This document shows positions 26,401 to 39,323 of a stretch of DNA of 64,000 nucleotides, in pieces. The first letter of the stretch is position 1. The number at the start of each line of letters is the position of its first letter. Source of the DNA: Tomocerus qinae (Eukaryota > Arthropoda > Collembola > Entomobryomorpha > Tomoceridae); the NCBI GenBank assembly GCA_020055645.1, contig CM034546.1:114378375-114442374 (forward strand), given 5' to 3'. The notes beneath the pieces were generated by a model that worked only from the letters and a program-made list of their open reading frames with translations, ran no database searches and was not told the origin of the DNA. The translations under genes and the position numbers were made by a program.

Positions 26401-29400
26401 TGATTTCGAACATTTATAGTAGCACAAGTTGGAATCAGAATCCCTTCCAGCCATTCAACAGTCTTTAATCCAACTACCACTCATGAAAATTGGTTTTGTT
26501 TAATACAGTGCCTACTAACAGCCAAATCGATAATGCTCATTCCTAGTAGTACTTGGCCATAGCATTCTTTCTCATTGTTCAAGCTATCATGCGAATTAAT
26601 TCATGCTGATTTTCATAGAGATTGTAGCAACAAGGGAAGACTCTTCTGTTATGTATGCACACATTATTATGTATGGCTAAGAAAACGCACTCATTCCCAG
26701 TACTTAACAGGTTGTTTTACATTTCTCTGACTTCATTCACCTCACCTTGCCCTTCCATAACACAAACTCACTCTCTCCGTTCTCCCTATAAATACAGATA
26801 ACCTCTACAAGTACTTAAAGACGACTCCCTTACTTTATAATGTCAATTCCGTGAACTCTACGCTCGTAAACACAACCTCCCTATAATATTCTATCATAAA
26901 TACTACACAAATACACGGACAACCATCCTTTCTTTATTCACTAACTACTGATGCATACTTTATGTAATCGGTAGTACTACTACACCAAATTCTCCCTATC
27001 AAATGCAATTACTTTCGGTTAACTTCATATAACTTATAGCTTATAGTACTCTAAAGGATGTTTAATTAAAGAAAGTTGTGTCTAGGCATGATGTAATATT
27101 TCTTCGGAAATTGGACAGTTGATTACTAGTAAATAGACAGCACTCCTAAATTGCTTTTAGGCACTGTCAGTTAAGCTATTGATTAGATTTCGATCCAGAT
27201 AAATCAAAATGGCTGATCCTTACAGCTCATTCTAATAATAGAAATGCAAAAGTGTTGAATATTTCTACAATTCTATATTTTGTACACACACCTGTCCACG
27301 TATGGATAAACATTTAATATAACGATCAATGCACATGCTTACTCACTAATTTTCTAGCTCTATCTGTATAAAATATTTAATAAATTAAACTAATTCGATA
27401 GTACAATTTTTCGCACGATAGCAAGATCCTGTTAAATTATAACGAAATGGAATTACACGGGTATAGATTTAATTTATGGATGAATTACAATAATAAATAC
27501 AGTACCTATGTACAGGATTGAGAGATAGATGAGTAAGAAACTTGCTTTTTTGAAATTCTTAGCTCATGCATCATAATGATGTAGGTACAGGGATTCCTTT
27601 TCTATTTACACAGCAATGTGAACTGTGAATAACTTTGCATCTGCATTTCAGAGAGAAAATCCTTCTTGCTAATAGCAATAAATAGATGCCCTGGTCTACT
27701 ATGATTGAACTCCAGGAGAGAGTTGGAGACTAAGGTTTATGTTATGAGATATTTTTAAAAATACATTTTTACTGCTTTTTACGTAAACAAAGCAGATCTG
27801 CTCCATTTGCAGTGTTAGGTTACTCTGCATTAGTAGATTCAACAGAACAGTATTCTTTCTGTAACTGTATGTCCTGAAGACTGGAGCAGACAACAGGAGA
27901 CCAGTGCAATATTCTTTCTCTCTCATCAAATAAACATTTCGACTTGGGTACACTATGTGCTGTCTACTATTAGTACATAGTTAACAAAACATATCCCTGA
28001 CTTGTCTATTGCACTCTGTGTATACTTATGCAGTCTAGATGGAAGAGTAGTGAGAAGAATAACACAGTAAGGAATATAGAGACTAAAGTGCCCATTTAAT
28101 ATTTACTCTGCTTCCTTTCCACCTAATATCATGTCTAACTCTGTGTGCGTGTAATCTGCAACGAATACATGTGCTGAACGCTAAATAAAAAGAGGAGAGC
28201 GGCGACCAGTAGGAAAGCTACTATATCAATATCCATTTACAACGTAATTTCCGTGCAACTAGCCAAGTAATCAAGCCCAATATAGAATTCTGTGCATAAT
28301 AATAGAAATAGCTTTTATAAATGATTAAAAAATGCTGAAATAAATGTCGGGTAAAACAATGTATGTATATTGTTAGGAGTAAGACGTAGATTCACTTAAT
28401 GCTAATGGGAAACTAACCTGAACGTGAGTATGTAATAATTTATGAACAGTAGCCCAGTAAAATGAAACTACCTTTCAAAGGGGGTAACAACAGTATTGTG
28501 AATTATGTATGTAGTATTAGAAACATTAGTAAAAGAAGCTTTACAACTTACAGATACATTTTCTAGAGTTTTGTACCTCCTAAAAAGTCATCTTGGTGGA
28601 AAATGGGGTGTCCCTTCAGAAACTTGTGACAATGATTTTGTTTTTGAAATAGAGAAATAGTTTCCGATGAAAATATGGACTGTAAATGTAATTAGTAGTA
28701 CAGGTAGTTGATAAATGCAGTTGTTAGTTTCACTGATGTCAGTTGAGTTATATTTGGGTCGAACACAGAAGTCACAGTTGAATAAATTCTCTGAAAATCC
28801 ACTGTATAGTTGTATAGTATTACAGATCAGTCGGGGCTTCGTCGTTATGTAGTGTAATTAGGGAAGAGATTAGATTATACGTTGATTTGGTGTGTACTTA
28901 TGTCAGACTACAGATTCGTACTATTCCACAGAACGTATGAATGATTCGTATGTAATTGCAACAAGTTACTTTCTTCATCCCTTCTTCTCCAGCTATTTGT
29001 GTATGTGTCTGTACTCGGTAATAACTGAACGTAGCCTTTTGTATGTCTACCTAGTATATCTCCTCCTATACTATTTCGTATATAGAATTTTGTAGTATAA
29101 ATCTACTATAGTAGTGTTAAAAAATATTTATTATGCAGTGTGTGCTGATTGATTGTATTTTGTTCTCAGACTAATGTACTAAATATCTTCTGGCAGTTCC
29201 CTACTAAACTATAATAATACTATAATGTAGAATAGTGAAAAATATCGAATCTGTTGAGTCGCTATGAATATTGTGCTATATAGTAAAGTGTCTAAAAACC
29301 TTTACATATTATAATAATCTAGTATATATAGGATAATAATATTCAATATCTTACACAGCGGCTAAATAATTTATATCCTTAGAGTATAAATATTAAAAAT

Positions 29401-30772
29401 GTGATATTATTCAATGGACAATGATCCATGTGGTTTGAATATAGTCTAAATAACAGACACTGATTGCTTTACATCTTCCAAATTCACTACGGACAATTAT
29501 ATTAGAATATTAATAGCTAGATATAGTGATTTATTCTGTTCGTGAGTGTATTGATTGAGTTGCTTGGCTTTAGTTTAGTGTGTTAGTTTCGTTTGTAGTG
29601 TCCCTAGAAGTAGACGTACGTTTCCTTTCCGTACGTATCCTAATGTATAGTCAGATTTTACTGTTACAACTAGGGAATGTTCTTTCCTCTGTTCCTCCTT
29701 CCTCTCTCTCTCTCCTCTGTGTACATACCCTGTCGAGTTCCTTCTTTCGGAATTCCTCGGACATGTAATGTTGAAGAACGCACGCAGTTTTCTCTTGCTT
29801 ACATTACTTACTCTGTCTCTACACGTCCTTCCAATACTTACTACAGGTCTAACATAGACAACCCCCAACACAACGGGAAACAGGATTCAATCGCAAACCT
29901 TTGCTCTACAGCCAATACTTAATATACTACTACAATCAGTATAATATTCGCAAACCTATCTCTCTCTCCACCTTCTTGTCCCTCAAACTATATCTATATA
30001 ACTACTATAATATGTGGATTATAGATTATTTGATTTCCAAGGGCCGTTCGCATCTTTCGTCGACCACACCAAACTAAGTAAATACACTTTCATTCTACCT
30101 CTCCTTTATAAAACATGTTGAATAGCAAAAAAAAATTAATTTACCCCAGGAAGAACATGCTTGTCGTGTAATGCCCTCTGAGCCAATACGGCAGATTCCT
30201 TGTGAACGTAAGTAAGGAAAGCACAACCTGGATAAAAACAGGCATAATAATTTAATACCCACAAAATGTAAACACTTGTTCCCATGCTTTGTACAATCTC
30301 TACCTGAAGCATATATTTTAGTCATAACCATAAGCATGAACTCACTTTGGGATTGAATATTTTATATGAAAACGTAGAATTGTCTTAAAGTGTGAATTAG
30401 TAATGGAATGAGACGTGAGGGAGAAGGAGCGAGTCTATCATCGCTCCGTCTTAAGTGACGCCACAGAGAAAATGGAGTAATAACTAATAAAATAAAAGTG
30501 TATAGGCTCCTATCTACCCCATTAAATAAATAAAAGTTTAAGGACTCACCTTTATGTATACCCGTGAGTTTATCTTTAAGTATTGAAAGCTCTAATATAG
30601 GGCCGTAAGGGTCGAATAGTGGTTTGATGTCGTTTTCAGACAAGTGTCTAGGGATTTGGCCGACAAACAACTTGATGCGACTTTCTCCGTTCTGCTGCTG
30701 CTGTTGTTGTTGCTGAGTGATCATCTGAATCTGCTGCAACTCCTGTTGCTGTTGTTGTGTTTTCTCGTACAT
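11418..30772 (-). CDS. CELF/Bruno-family RNA-binding protein, complete
   Basis: Regulator of splicing, translation and mRNA decay that binds GU-rich RNA. Twelve coding exons: 30772-30550, 30227-30145, 23873-23825, 23752-23624, 20077-19998, 17329-17132, 17041-16906, 16837-16742, 16615-16376, 15633-15475, 12901-12743, 11545-11418. All phases fit, giving 559 residues plus TGA at 11420-11418. A Gln-rich N-terminus precedes RRM1 (LFVGQI at 35-40, KGCAFLTY). RRM2 starts near 122 (LFVGML, KGCAFVKF). RRM3 starts near 474 ([19 protein letters not shown]) and ends at the usual CELF C-terminus ([17 protein letters not shown]). The 265-residue linker is Ala-, Gly- and His-rich. ATG at 30772 has an in-frame TAG two codons upstream. 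The acceptor at 15633 is weak and least certain. Which paralogue (bruno 1, 2 or 3) cannot be told by eye. Confidence 0.96.
12125..12640. repeat. Four-copy tandem repeat in the last CELF intron
   Basis: Units beginning AAATCATGGCTACGAAG start near 12125, 12269, 12417 and 12532, with spacings of about 144, 148 and 115 bases. Shared blocks include GTGGCTCATTTATAAAA and TTTACTACCCAAACG. The third unit has lost an internal block. The array ends about 100 bases from the RRM3 exon (12743-12901), in intron 11. Confidence 0.85.
12902..15474 (-). other. CELF intron 10, no internal gene seen
   Basis: This 2.6-kb intron upstream of the first RRM3 exon is AT-rich. The only open frames overlapping it are extensions of the exon at 12743-12901 or random short frames. 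No repeat with clear boundaries was recognised. Confidence 0.6.
17330..19997 (-). other. CELF intron 5, no internal gene seen
   Basis: This 2.7-kb intron lies between the RRM2 exons. Plus-strand frames around 18014-18457 are short, overlap one another and show no family similarity or splice partners. No mobile element with clear ends was found. Confidence 0.6.
22409..22529 (+). repeat. Left terminal inverted repeat of the Ginger-like element
   Basis: The 121 bases match 23417-23537 in inverted orientation without a mismatch. Inside are three related 16-17-bp blocks (CTAGTCCACAGGAGCA at 22451, CTTAGCCATAGGAGCT at 22479, TTTAGTCCATAGGAGCA at 22501), which look like repeated protein-binding sites. 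Confidence 0.93.
22693..23268 (+). CDS. C-terminal fragment of a Ginger/KRBA2-type transposon integrase
   Basis: A 191-residue ORF lies between the inverted repeats of the transposon, antisense to the CELF gene. Residues about 60-125 resemble the region after the integrase core in Ginger-type and KRAB-A-domain-containing-2-like proteins: a basic stretch, then [15 protein letters not shown] and a small beta-rich segment ending near NKSNVGPW. The C-terminus is a dense cysteine cluster ([18 protein letters not shown], then three further cysteines), as in the same proteins. No DDE catalytic core is present, so this is a truncated protein or one exon of a longer ancestor. The frame is fully open. 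It might bind the element's repeats without being able to cut; that is inference. Confidence 0.75.
   Translation: MEFPQYSPASFSENAEVKWPLDKASDCMGATLENIESRLPAMKKYLCNRKQQGERYQKTTSTRSVKVGTMISLPIPRVDRSNTDPINLPCKVLQRLENGNLQLQCGKGIIDSWVNKSNVGPWSAETDTTKWPLTSIKYISALRSFTSYNGQSICKCKTSCGTRICACRKNKVPCSTKCHVGNTNCINVHCD
23417..23537 (+). repeat. Right terminal inverted repeat of the Ginger-like element
   Basis: This is the exact reverse complement of 22409-22529. It begins 149 bases after the ORF stop and is followed directly by the TACA duplication at 23538-23541, 82 bases before the CELF exon 4 donor region at 23624. Confidence 0.93.
23874..30144 (-). other. CELF intron 2, the largest intron
   Basis: This 6.3-kb intron separates the two halves of RRM1. 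It contains simple pyrimidine- and purine-rich tracts (for example GA repeats near 26063 and CT repeats near 29695) and several overlapping short frames (24552-24915, 25769-26172, 29575-29922) that show no family similarity. No nested gene or bounded element was recognised. Confidence 0.55.
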
Positions 30773-31726
30773 ATTCTATCTATGCAGTCTATCTCTATGT
30801 ATTTAGTGTTTATTTGTATCTGTGTGTGAGATCTGTAAATATATCTCGTCGCTTAAATTCCTCCACTTCCCTTTGGTTAAATGACAATTATTGTTGATTT
30901 GTAGAACAAAATAGATTGCTGTATCCTGTATAACTATCTGTATGTAGAATGTCGAACTTATTAAATATCATCTAGTGGAAATGTATAAAAGTTGCAATTA
31001 AATCTATGTCTCTTTACAAAAATATACTTTAGTTTTTTTTGGCGTAGCTAAAGCTTTTGAATACTTGTTTCCGTTTGTTATGGTTTGATTTGTGTATAGA
31101 GTTATGTTATGGTGCCGTTAAATATATTTATTTGTTCCCCTATCCGTATATATGTACTCTAAAGGTATTCTGTTTGTTTTGGTTTTGAACTTGGACTAGA
31201 AAGTTACCATTTCTTTGTATTCTGTTTCTTATTACTACTGGAATATTTGGAATATCTGTTGACTATATATTTGAAATTGACTAGATATATATTATTCTAC
31301 ACCTGTGCTATATTGTGACATGCCTGTTCTTAAGAGTATATATATATGTATTGGTATGTAAATAGAATGGATTTGTCTGTGGTTAGATTATTTGTTTACA
31401 TATTTAAGAATAAGATGTTTTTTTTAAAAAAAAGAAAATGTGAACGGTAACTGGACTGAATATACGATACAAAGACGAAACGAACGCTACTTCACTTGAC
31501 TTGACGGCACTATGGAAAGGACGACTAGACCAGACCATACGAAACAAACAAATACGGATGACGAAACAACACTGAAGGGCTTTCCCGTCTCCTTCCCCCT
31601 TTTCTATTCGGAGCATCCACTTCTCTCTTCTGTTCAGTCAGTTGGACTCGATCTGGATTTTCTATGACTCATCGCTTTCCGCGAGTGCCTTTCCTCCCTC
31701 TCCGATGGCAACTCGCATCACAACTC

Positions 31727-31800
31727 ACCGTTTTCGGTTTTAGGGGTTTATTCCCTCGTCCTCGTCCCGTCTACTCTATCCATTCCTTATATTATGCTAT
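31727..31800 (-). promoter_or_regulatory. Possible 5' untranslated exon of CELF
   Basis: On the minus strand a good donor (ACG then GTGAGT) lies near 31727, preceded by a less AT-rich stretch than its surroundings. A pyrimidine-rich acceptor just upstream of the CELF start exon (CTCACACACAG, near 30820) could pair with it. The exon's upstream limit is unknown. The call rests on splice motifs only. Confidence 0.25.
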
Positions 31801-34800
31801 CGTATCCGCTCCCAGCTAAACTACACACGAATCGACCCTGTTCTCTACCTCCTTCCATTTCCACCCCCCAAGAGGTAGTAGCTGCCAACTACCCTCCGAA
31901 ACAGATCATCATCCTACATGTGCATTCGTTCGGGGCTCGTGTCACTAATCGTAAACCAGACTCTTCTACCTATTTTATAGATATAGTAGTAGATGCCCAA
32001 TTTCTCTACCAAATGCTACCCACCTTGCATTTATCTGTTTTCTACTCCGACTACTACTATATACAATGTTCGAATGACTCCCTTCCACTATTTATTGTCT
32101 GTTGTGTGTACATATATTAGATACACAGTCTGATTTGTTTGAGCAGTTTTATCCTACCGATGAAATTCGTAATAGTAGCCATAGTATATATTAATATACA
32201 CTATTATGATATGTGTAGGGATCTATCGCATGTGATACGTGTATATGATTATCCCTTCTCTACTACTCCGTATAGATACCAAATGTCTGTGAATTCTACC
32301 CTCTCTGTTTCGTCCGTCCTCTCTCCTCTCTCAATTTAGATTGCACCGTGTACCCTATTATAGATACCTAAACGCAATATTCACCCTACACGCTCCAGCA
32401 TTTTATAGAAAGACGTGTCTCTACTTTTCCTATCTGTTGTAAATCCGCTTCCGCTCTCGGCCTTCGATATCTATATCGAATTACGAAGATACTAGCCTAC
32501 ACATTGTAATCCTGCACGTAATAATTTACCCAACCACCTCACAAACTTACAGTTGCTACTTTAAACTAAAACATACAACTAGCGAGTGTATTTCTTTGTT
32601 CATATTTTCTTTATTATTTGTCGATAGGACAATGACATTAGCTACACGCTATTTCATAATATATAAACACGATATCTCATTGTACACATGCTTTAATAAT
32701 GCATATCATTTAATTGAAATTGAAGCTAGGATAAGATATGAAAATATTAATTTGATAAGAAAACTAGGTAATTTATTTTCAATGTTGATAAACTAATAGA
32801 TGTCTAGTTAAATGTACAGCACAAACTTTTTGTAATATTATTGCCTTCCTTTTAGCGTGAGTTTTTGCTGAGCATTATGGGAGAGCAGATCGGCAATCAT
32901 ATTCATAATTACTATGTATAATGCTAGAGGAATAGGAAATATCTTATGTATAGTTCACATAATATCCATCCCGTGAAAGCTAAAATGCAATGCACGGTTC
33001 ATTTAATGTGTCCTTCTATAACAATACAGAATTGATGTGTGTGTGCAGTGCGTGGCTATTATTTTATACTTTAAGTTATGTGACTTTCTGTGACACTCGA
33101 GTCGAAATGTCCATTGCACTCACACAGCAGACTTTTACAACGGATAATAATACTCTTTTTCACACAAGACCATACACATATATAAAATAGACACACATTA
33201 TTATTTTATTAGGTAGAATCGAACGAGTATATATTATAGTGGTAATAGAAGTGATGGTGATGCTATGTGATATCTGAGAGATGCCAGACACATAAAGAAG
33301 AGCCACCCCTTTTAATCAAAATACACTTTGGTTTCGTTGTCCCCACTAGATGCGATGGGATACGATCATCGTTAGCTCAAAGGCAGTTCAGACTTGAATA
33401 AATGACATGGAGGAAATCTTTGGCTCTGTAAAAGTGTACTTCAATTCACTCATTCACGATACAAGACTTAAAGTACCTACATATATATAACCATATAAAA
33501 GTATATTTACCATATATGCACTATAAAGAAATTTTTACAAAATGAAACTACAACGCTTAAGGGATAACCACTCAGTCCAACTCTATATGGGTTCAGTTTT
33601 TTTCCTGTTCAAAAGGCACAATACAAAAGATGACTTCTACACGGTCTTCCAGAACGGAAGACCACAATAATATTTCCTTTTCGACAATTGTACTTACAAT
33701 AATATATTCTTGAGTATAATTTAGATATTTTTCTGCACTAAATAGCCAGAAAATAAAAATGGAACGGATTTAATAAATATAGCAGAATTATATAAGTAGA
33801 TAGTGCTAGTTATTATTATTATTATTATGTTAACTGCAATTCCAAGAAATATTCGTGGATTTTGTATATTGACCATTTTTTCAAATAATTCCAAAAGCAT
33901 ACCCTGTATGACTTAACATGACAATTAATCAACGAAACGAAACAAAGAATTTTCATTTTTATTCATGTATTGCACAGTGGGTGGAAGATTCAGAATAGAT
34001 GATTGGAAGTTTAATATAGTGGATGATGAAAAGGCAGCTTTGTAATGGTTAACACGAATTTTTCTGGTGATATTCCAATTTCTTATAAGTCTGATGAAGT
34101 GGAGCTGTGGAGGACCATCCTTACGTATTAATAACGTGGTGATTGTTTTATATGTCTTAGGTGTACACTAAAAGATCTATATAGGGAAACCTTTGTCTCA
34201 TGTATAAATGTACGAGCATGTACAATCTACATCTGTTAGGGCAATAAATTATCAAATGTAGAGTACTATTGAATCCTAGTTTATTGCTTATAGTGATATT
34301 ATAGTTGGAGAGATCTGCCATTGACATTTTGTCATTATTTTTCGTTCCTGCTGAGTCATTGTTGCTTTGTTTACTGAATATTGTTCTGCTAAATCTCGAC
34401 AAATAACATATGGACAAATAGATTTGCCTACAACTGGTACCGTAATGTCGTATTTGGTTGACGAAAAAGGGATGGTTGTCAGTTACTGGTAATTAGACTA
34501 ATAAGGCATCTATATATTCCATTCACATCGGTATTTACGATGTAGACTTTTAGTGCAGAATTTAATGGGCTATTTAGGTGAATAAATTGTTCCGTTAATT
34601 AGTGAGATTGATACACACGTCTGTACACACTCACGTTTTCATTTACGGATATCAATTGAGAATGTTTGTAGCTACTTGATTTCCACTCCTTGGAACTGAT
34701 CTAAGTAGGAACAGATTTGTTACAGTTGGAGATATTATAACATTTACTATATGAATTGTGTAGTGTAGAATGAACTTTGATTGATAGATGAATCACGTGA

Positions 34801-37800
34801 ATTTACTTGCATAAAGGATTGTTTATGAGGTTAATTACATAATGGTTTGTTGTTCTATATGATAATGTACCAGGTATGAATTTCAATTAATTCAGATGCA
34901 CCTAAATATTTTTTTAGTTTGACAAAGGTAAGTATTGTATGTTTGTACCTGATTGTATTCCCTAATTTCAGTTCTTGTAAAGAGAATTAGCGGAACTTGA
35001 AACAAATGCATGAATTATAAAAATATGATAGCATTATGAATTCATCACCCAGCAAATTATATAGTATAAAAGAGTACAGGTTTGTATAGTCGAGTGAGTG
35101 TCGAGTGTACATAAGATAATATAACACGTGGCAATAGTGTAATATGACTTAACAATAACTTTAGCATAAGTAAACAGTGATCCACTCATTCATTGGTATT
35201 CAAGAATCCCCGTAATGTTATTAAATAGCATAAGATGTTAAGAAGAAAGACAAGTCAAGTGAATTGTGCGGTGGTCGTGGGCTTGTATTTTAAAATCTCT
35301 CTGTACAAAAGGAATCACTGCAAGTGCAAATGCAAACTGCCAAGATATTTAATGAGTGTTAGTCGCCGTAAAGTGAGACGACTTTTATTTGTTGCTTATT
35401 ACTTACATGTGATAATTGCGTAATATTCACTACACTTTTTATAAGTGACAACCCAAGCAGTTTCAATGCGTTCTAAGTGTCGTAAGATGCTAAGCAAAAA
35501 ATACAGTAGCACAATAGAACAAAAACATAGCAAACATCAACTCACAATTAAAATAATACTAACTAATAACAGATGAAGGAAAATAATATTTTGCGTAGCT
35601 ATTAGTACACATGAAAAGCTTAACACTCTCTAACTATAATATAATACACCTATTCAAATTCTAGGGCTTCTACTAAATAACTTAGTCTATTGTACTCTCC
35701 ATTTCTTATTGTTACAAGTTTACAAGTACATGTAGTAGAAGGTAAAATTAATGAAAATAGCTAACTCAGATTATGTTGTAAGCAAAGCACGGATAGACAT
35801 GCTTCCCAACTAATTAACTCTAAATTATAAGAAAATAATAACACGCTTTTTATATTCATGCTTCTAAACCCAAACTATTCATGAGAATTAAATTAGCATG
35901 ATAATACCATGTCCATTCCAATTTGATTATGCAATAGTATGTATATACTTATGGGATTGTCAATAAGTTTGGGCCAAAAAGAATGGCTGTAATACTACAG
36001 CTGCGGAAATAAAGAAATCGAGGTAAAGAGAGATCATGCTGTTCGATTAATTTGGAGTGATGTTATGTGACACCTGCCTGCATGTCCATTCTCTGTGCGG
36101 TGTGCTTCAATATTACAAAACACGTATATTAAGTATGTATACATATGTAGTGGATAGATATACATTTATTTAACAAACATATTAGAGAATGCAAAAAGTA
36201 TTTATGAGATTGTTAATACATATAGCAATTGCAGTTGCAGGCAGGCAGGGTTATCAATTTAAATGATTCACGATCACGATGTACTATATTGTATATGTGA
36301 GTGAAGAGCATCTACTATTTCACACAATTGGAATTCGTTGTATATTTATTTTTATACCTAGATGCCTAGATAATATGTATAATGTAGGTTTGTAGTAAAA
36401 TTTTAGAAGTTGTTGTATACTGAGAGTTGAATGAGTTTGGTTATGGACAAGATGCAGAGGCAGAGGCGTAGAGAGATGGACAGATAGAGACATAAAATAA
36501 TGCAGGACACGACGACGGCAACCCTCAAGCCCTCAAGTAGTCAAGTCCATTCAGTCCAGTCAGTCAGCAATTCTCAATGAAATGATAATCTGTATTGAGA
36601 TGGAGAGTGACAGGTTTTAGTGTATAGCAAAGACAATGACATTAATTAGAGAGACACATTTTTCGCAAGTTACATAAACAGATATTACATATTCTCATTG
36701 TCAACTCATTCACATATAAGGATATATTATTATATTAAACGTAATAAATACTCAGTCAAAGTCAAACTGGCTTTATATTAATATGATTGTGCCTTATTTT
36801 TATAGGGTTGTTACTAGTTTTACAAAGCTGTTGGTAAGTATAGCTATGAGCATTATTAAAGTAAGTATATTACCATATGGTATATAATAGTGCCATTCAC
36901 AAAAGAACGTCACAACAGAAAACAATCAGTCAGCTAGGCCAGAGTCAAATGGTTTCCCTTTCTAAAGGACTTTCGCACAAAACTCCTTGCAAATAAATTA
37001 ACGAGTGCCAAAAATAGATGGGAAAGATGATGCGGTGGTGTTAATTAGTATATGAAAAGTCTTTCACAGGTATTCGTAGTCAATAGTAGAGATTCTTTAT
37101 TTATTTTCGTGTTTCTGTAAGTGTTACATGTTACAACAGAGCATAATTAGCACTAATTGTAATTAAGTCATAAATCATACTTCTATTCTATATACAAGTA
37201 CAAAATAATCACAGACGAGTATTTCTAAAACTCTCGAACAGAACAGGACAGACAAGACATTCCATTCAACACAAATACAATACAATTACAAGACATGACA
37301 ATTTACTTGGATAAATACAATAGCTAGCTACTCTCTCTACTATGCCACTCAGAGACATAGATAAATGGTTTCCGATCAGGCAGCACAAATTATCCAACAC
37401 ACTCCTTTACAATAGCTAGACTATTTAAATACTACTTTATACTTTGAAATAAGTAATGCCTATACTATTAACATGTACTTCATTACATTTGCTTTACTAT
37501 TGAAATTTTTTCTTTAGCTGCTCCTTGAGTTTATCTGTTGCTTAACTTAGTATAACTCTAAATTCACATGTTCTCATATAAATACAAAATATTCTCATCG
37601 TCCACCACAAATACTCCTACACAAGTTTTTAATTCCTACGTGGTTTCCTATATTGCACTATTTTCTCACGCACATTTGCTTTGTTTTTGTTCTTTTAGAT
37701 TAGATTGACAGAATATGGAAGGTTTTGATTATGGTTTGATTTGTTTTGACATCAAAAGATAATGACGAGACTCATTTGAGTCCCAGAAGAATATAACTGA

Positions 37801-38080
37801 CTTTATTATACTACTAATATTTAGTGCAGGGAGTTTAACTATTCTATTTTTGAAATGGTTTCTTCTACTAGAATGTAATAATAATAATAAATGTCGACAG
37901 AAAACATGCTCTCTCACTCAATCTATTCAAAAGAGTTCTATGGCCACTGTTGTAAAATACTAGTCGTCGAATTTTCAAACGAAAATGAAACAAGACCTAC
38001 TTACTGGGGGGTTATTACAAAACTAGGTAAGTGTAAGTTGGATCGGTTACATCGACACAAAACTGGAGACTGCAAACTAT
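31801..38080. other. Intergenic region upstream of CELF
   Basis: About 6 kb of AT-rich sequence has many short frames on both strands but none with family similarity or a coherent exon chain. A short perfect hairpin (GGTCTTCC/GGAAGACC) lies near 33641, and an ATT microsatellite near 33812. The part nearest 38080 should hold the lectin 3' UTR. Confidence 0.5.
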
Positions 38081-39323
38081 TTAAATAGGGAGATTTGGGT
38101 TGGTAGCTCTGGCGTATTTGAGTAATTCATCCGAATCCTCACAAACAAAGGCTTTAGCATGGTAGCATGCAACATCGTGCCAGTGAATACCATCTCCATA
38201 AACATTGTTCAACATTGCCAAACAACTTTCGGGGGTTCCGTTGATCTCAACTTCCGCGTTATCTGGTTGCGGTTTCTTATTGTTTCCGGTGTAAGACCAA
38301 GGCTGGAAAAATAAAAAAACCCAAACCCGTTACTATTTAAAGTATCATTGTTTACTCACAATCAGCTGTGAGAATTTTAACTACATGAACATTGCACGCA
38401 ATTATGTAGGTCACGAATTTCGTATGTTAAAATAGTATGACGTGGGAAAATAATAAAAAATTATTGGTTTACTTGATAGTCCCATCCCTTGGGCTTGGCA
38501 TTAGTTGGGGCCATTTTTGTCCCACTTCCTGACCAGAACCAGCCGTTGACATTGACGGGTTGCAAATCTGGTCTTTCAGAGCAACCTATTAACAAAGAAA
38601 ATCTAAATGTCATTCTTCAATTCATCCTACTTTATCATTTATATATGATTCTCACTACATAATGAAATTCTTGAGCAATAATCAAAATAAATTCCAAGAA
38701 TTTCGGACAAACCTTTGAAGTCACAAAGACGACCACTGGTCCAGATGTATTTCAAGTTGGCAGACTTGACAAGATCCTTAATGATATTGTTTTCCTCAAG
38801 GGATTCAATTGAAACGGCGTCCATGCAATATTCCCGGCAGGCATTTCTTGCTTCAAGCCAATCTACTTCGGAATTACGGTATTTGGTCACATTCCCCGAA
38901 TAAAAATACCAATGACCATCGTAGAAAAATTCCTTTGGGCGTTTTGCACATTTTGCTGTAAGGATGTCGTAATAAAATTCGCACATAATTTATCTATTTT
39001 AATCTACTGAAATTCATAGTAAAACTAATAAGATTAGAATAGTCAAATACCGGCGTCGGGCAAAGCCAGGAATCTCGGTTCGTCATCAGCACCTGAAAAC
39101 GTTGAAAATTCAATTTTATAAGTCCGAAGGTAAATGTTTTGTAAAATAAAACTGAATGCACTTGTTATAACTATGGAGCACAGATTCACGTTGAAGTAAG
39201 ATTGGGGTATCTATAAGTAGGTTCATAAACCAAAGCTAAGGCACAGTGTGTGAGCTCACCTTGTGTAGTGTAAAGAGAATTAAGAATGAAAACAGTGACA
39301 AGGATGATCACAGCTCGGACCAT
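38081..39323 (-). CDS. Secreted C-type lectin, single CRD
   Basis: Five exons: 39323-39260, 39092-39051, 38955-38713, 38585-38473, 38302-38081, all in phase, giving 227 residues plus TAA. A signal peptide (MVRAVIILVTVFILNSLYTTQG) is followed by a short linker and one C-type carbohydrate-recognition domain. The domain shows the insect-type layout: WLEARNACREYCMD, an IWTSGRLCDFKG segment, NGWFWSGSGTK, then QPDN (the galactose-type form of the calcium site) and WHDVACYH in place of the usual WND. The C-terminus (CEDSDELLKYARATNPNLPI) matches a lectin type widely conserved in insects, which supports an arthropod source. Role in recognition or immunity is family inference. An upstream in-frame ATG at 39368 would add 15 residues before the signal peptide and is less likely. 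Confidence 0.94.

Noticed and set aside
31794-32339. Two consecutive plus-strand frames upstream of CELF
   Set aside because: No conserved motif, no consistent splice sites and composition like the surrounding noncoding DNA.
35950-36010. ATTGTCAATAAGTTTGGGCC resembles the end of a mariner-type transposon
   Set aside because: No second terminus, TA duplication or transposase fragment was found nearby, so a short chance resemblance cannot be excluded.
37891-38088. A 65-codon plus-strand frame ending at the lectin stop
   Set aside because: It overlaps the lectin 3' UTR antisense and has no recognisable domain or splice partner.
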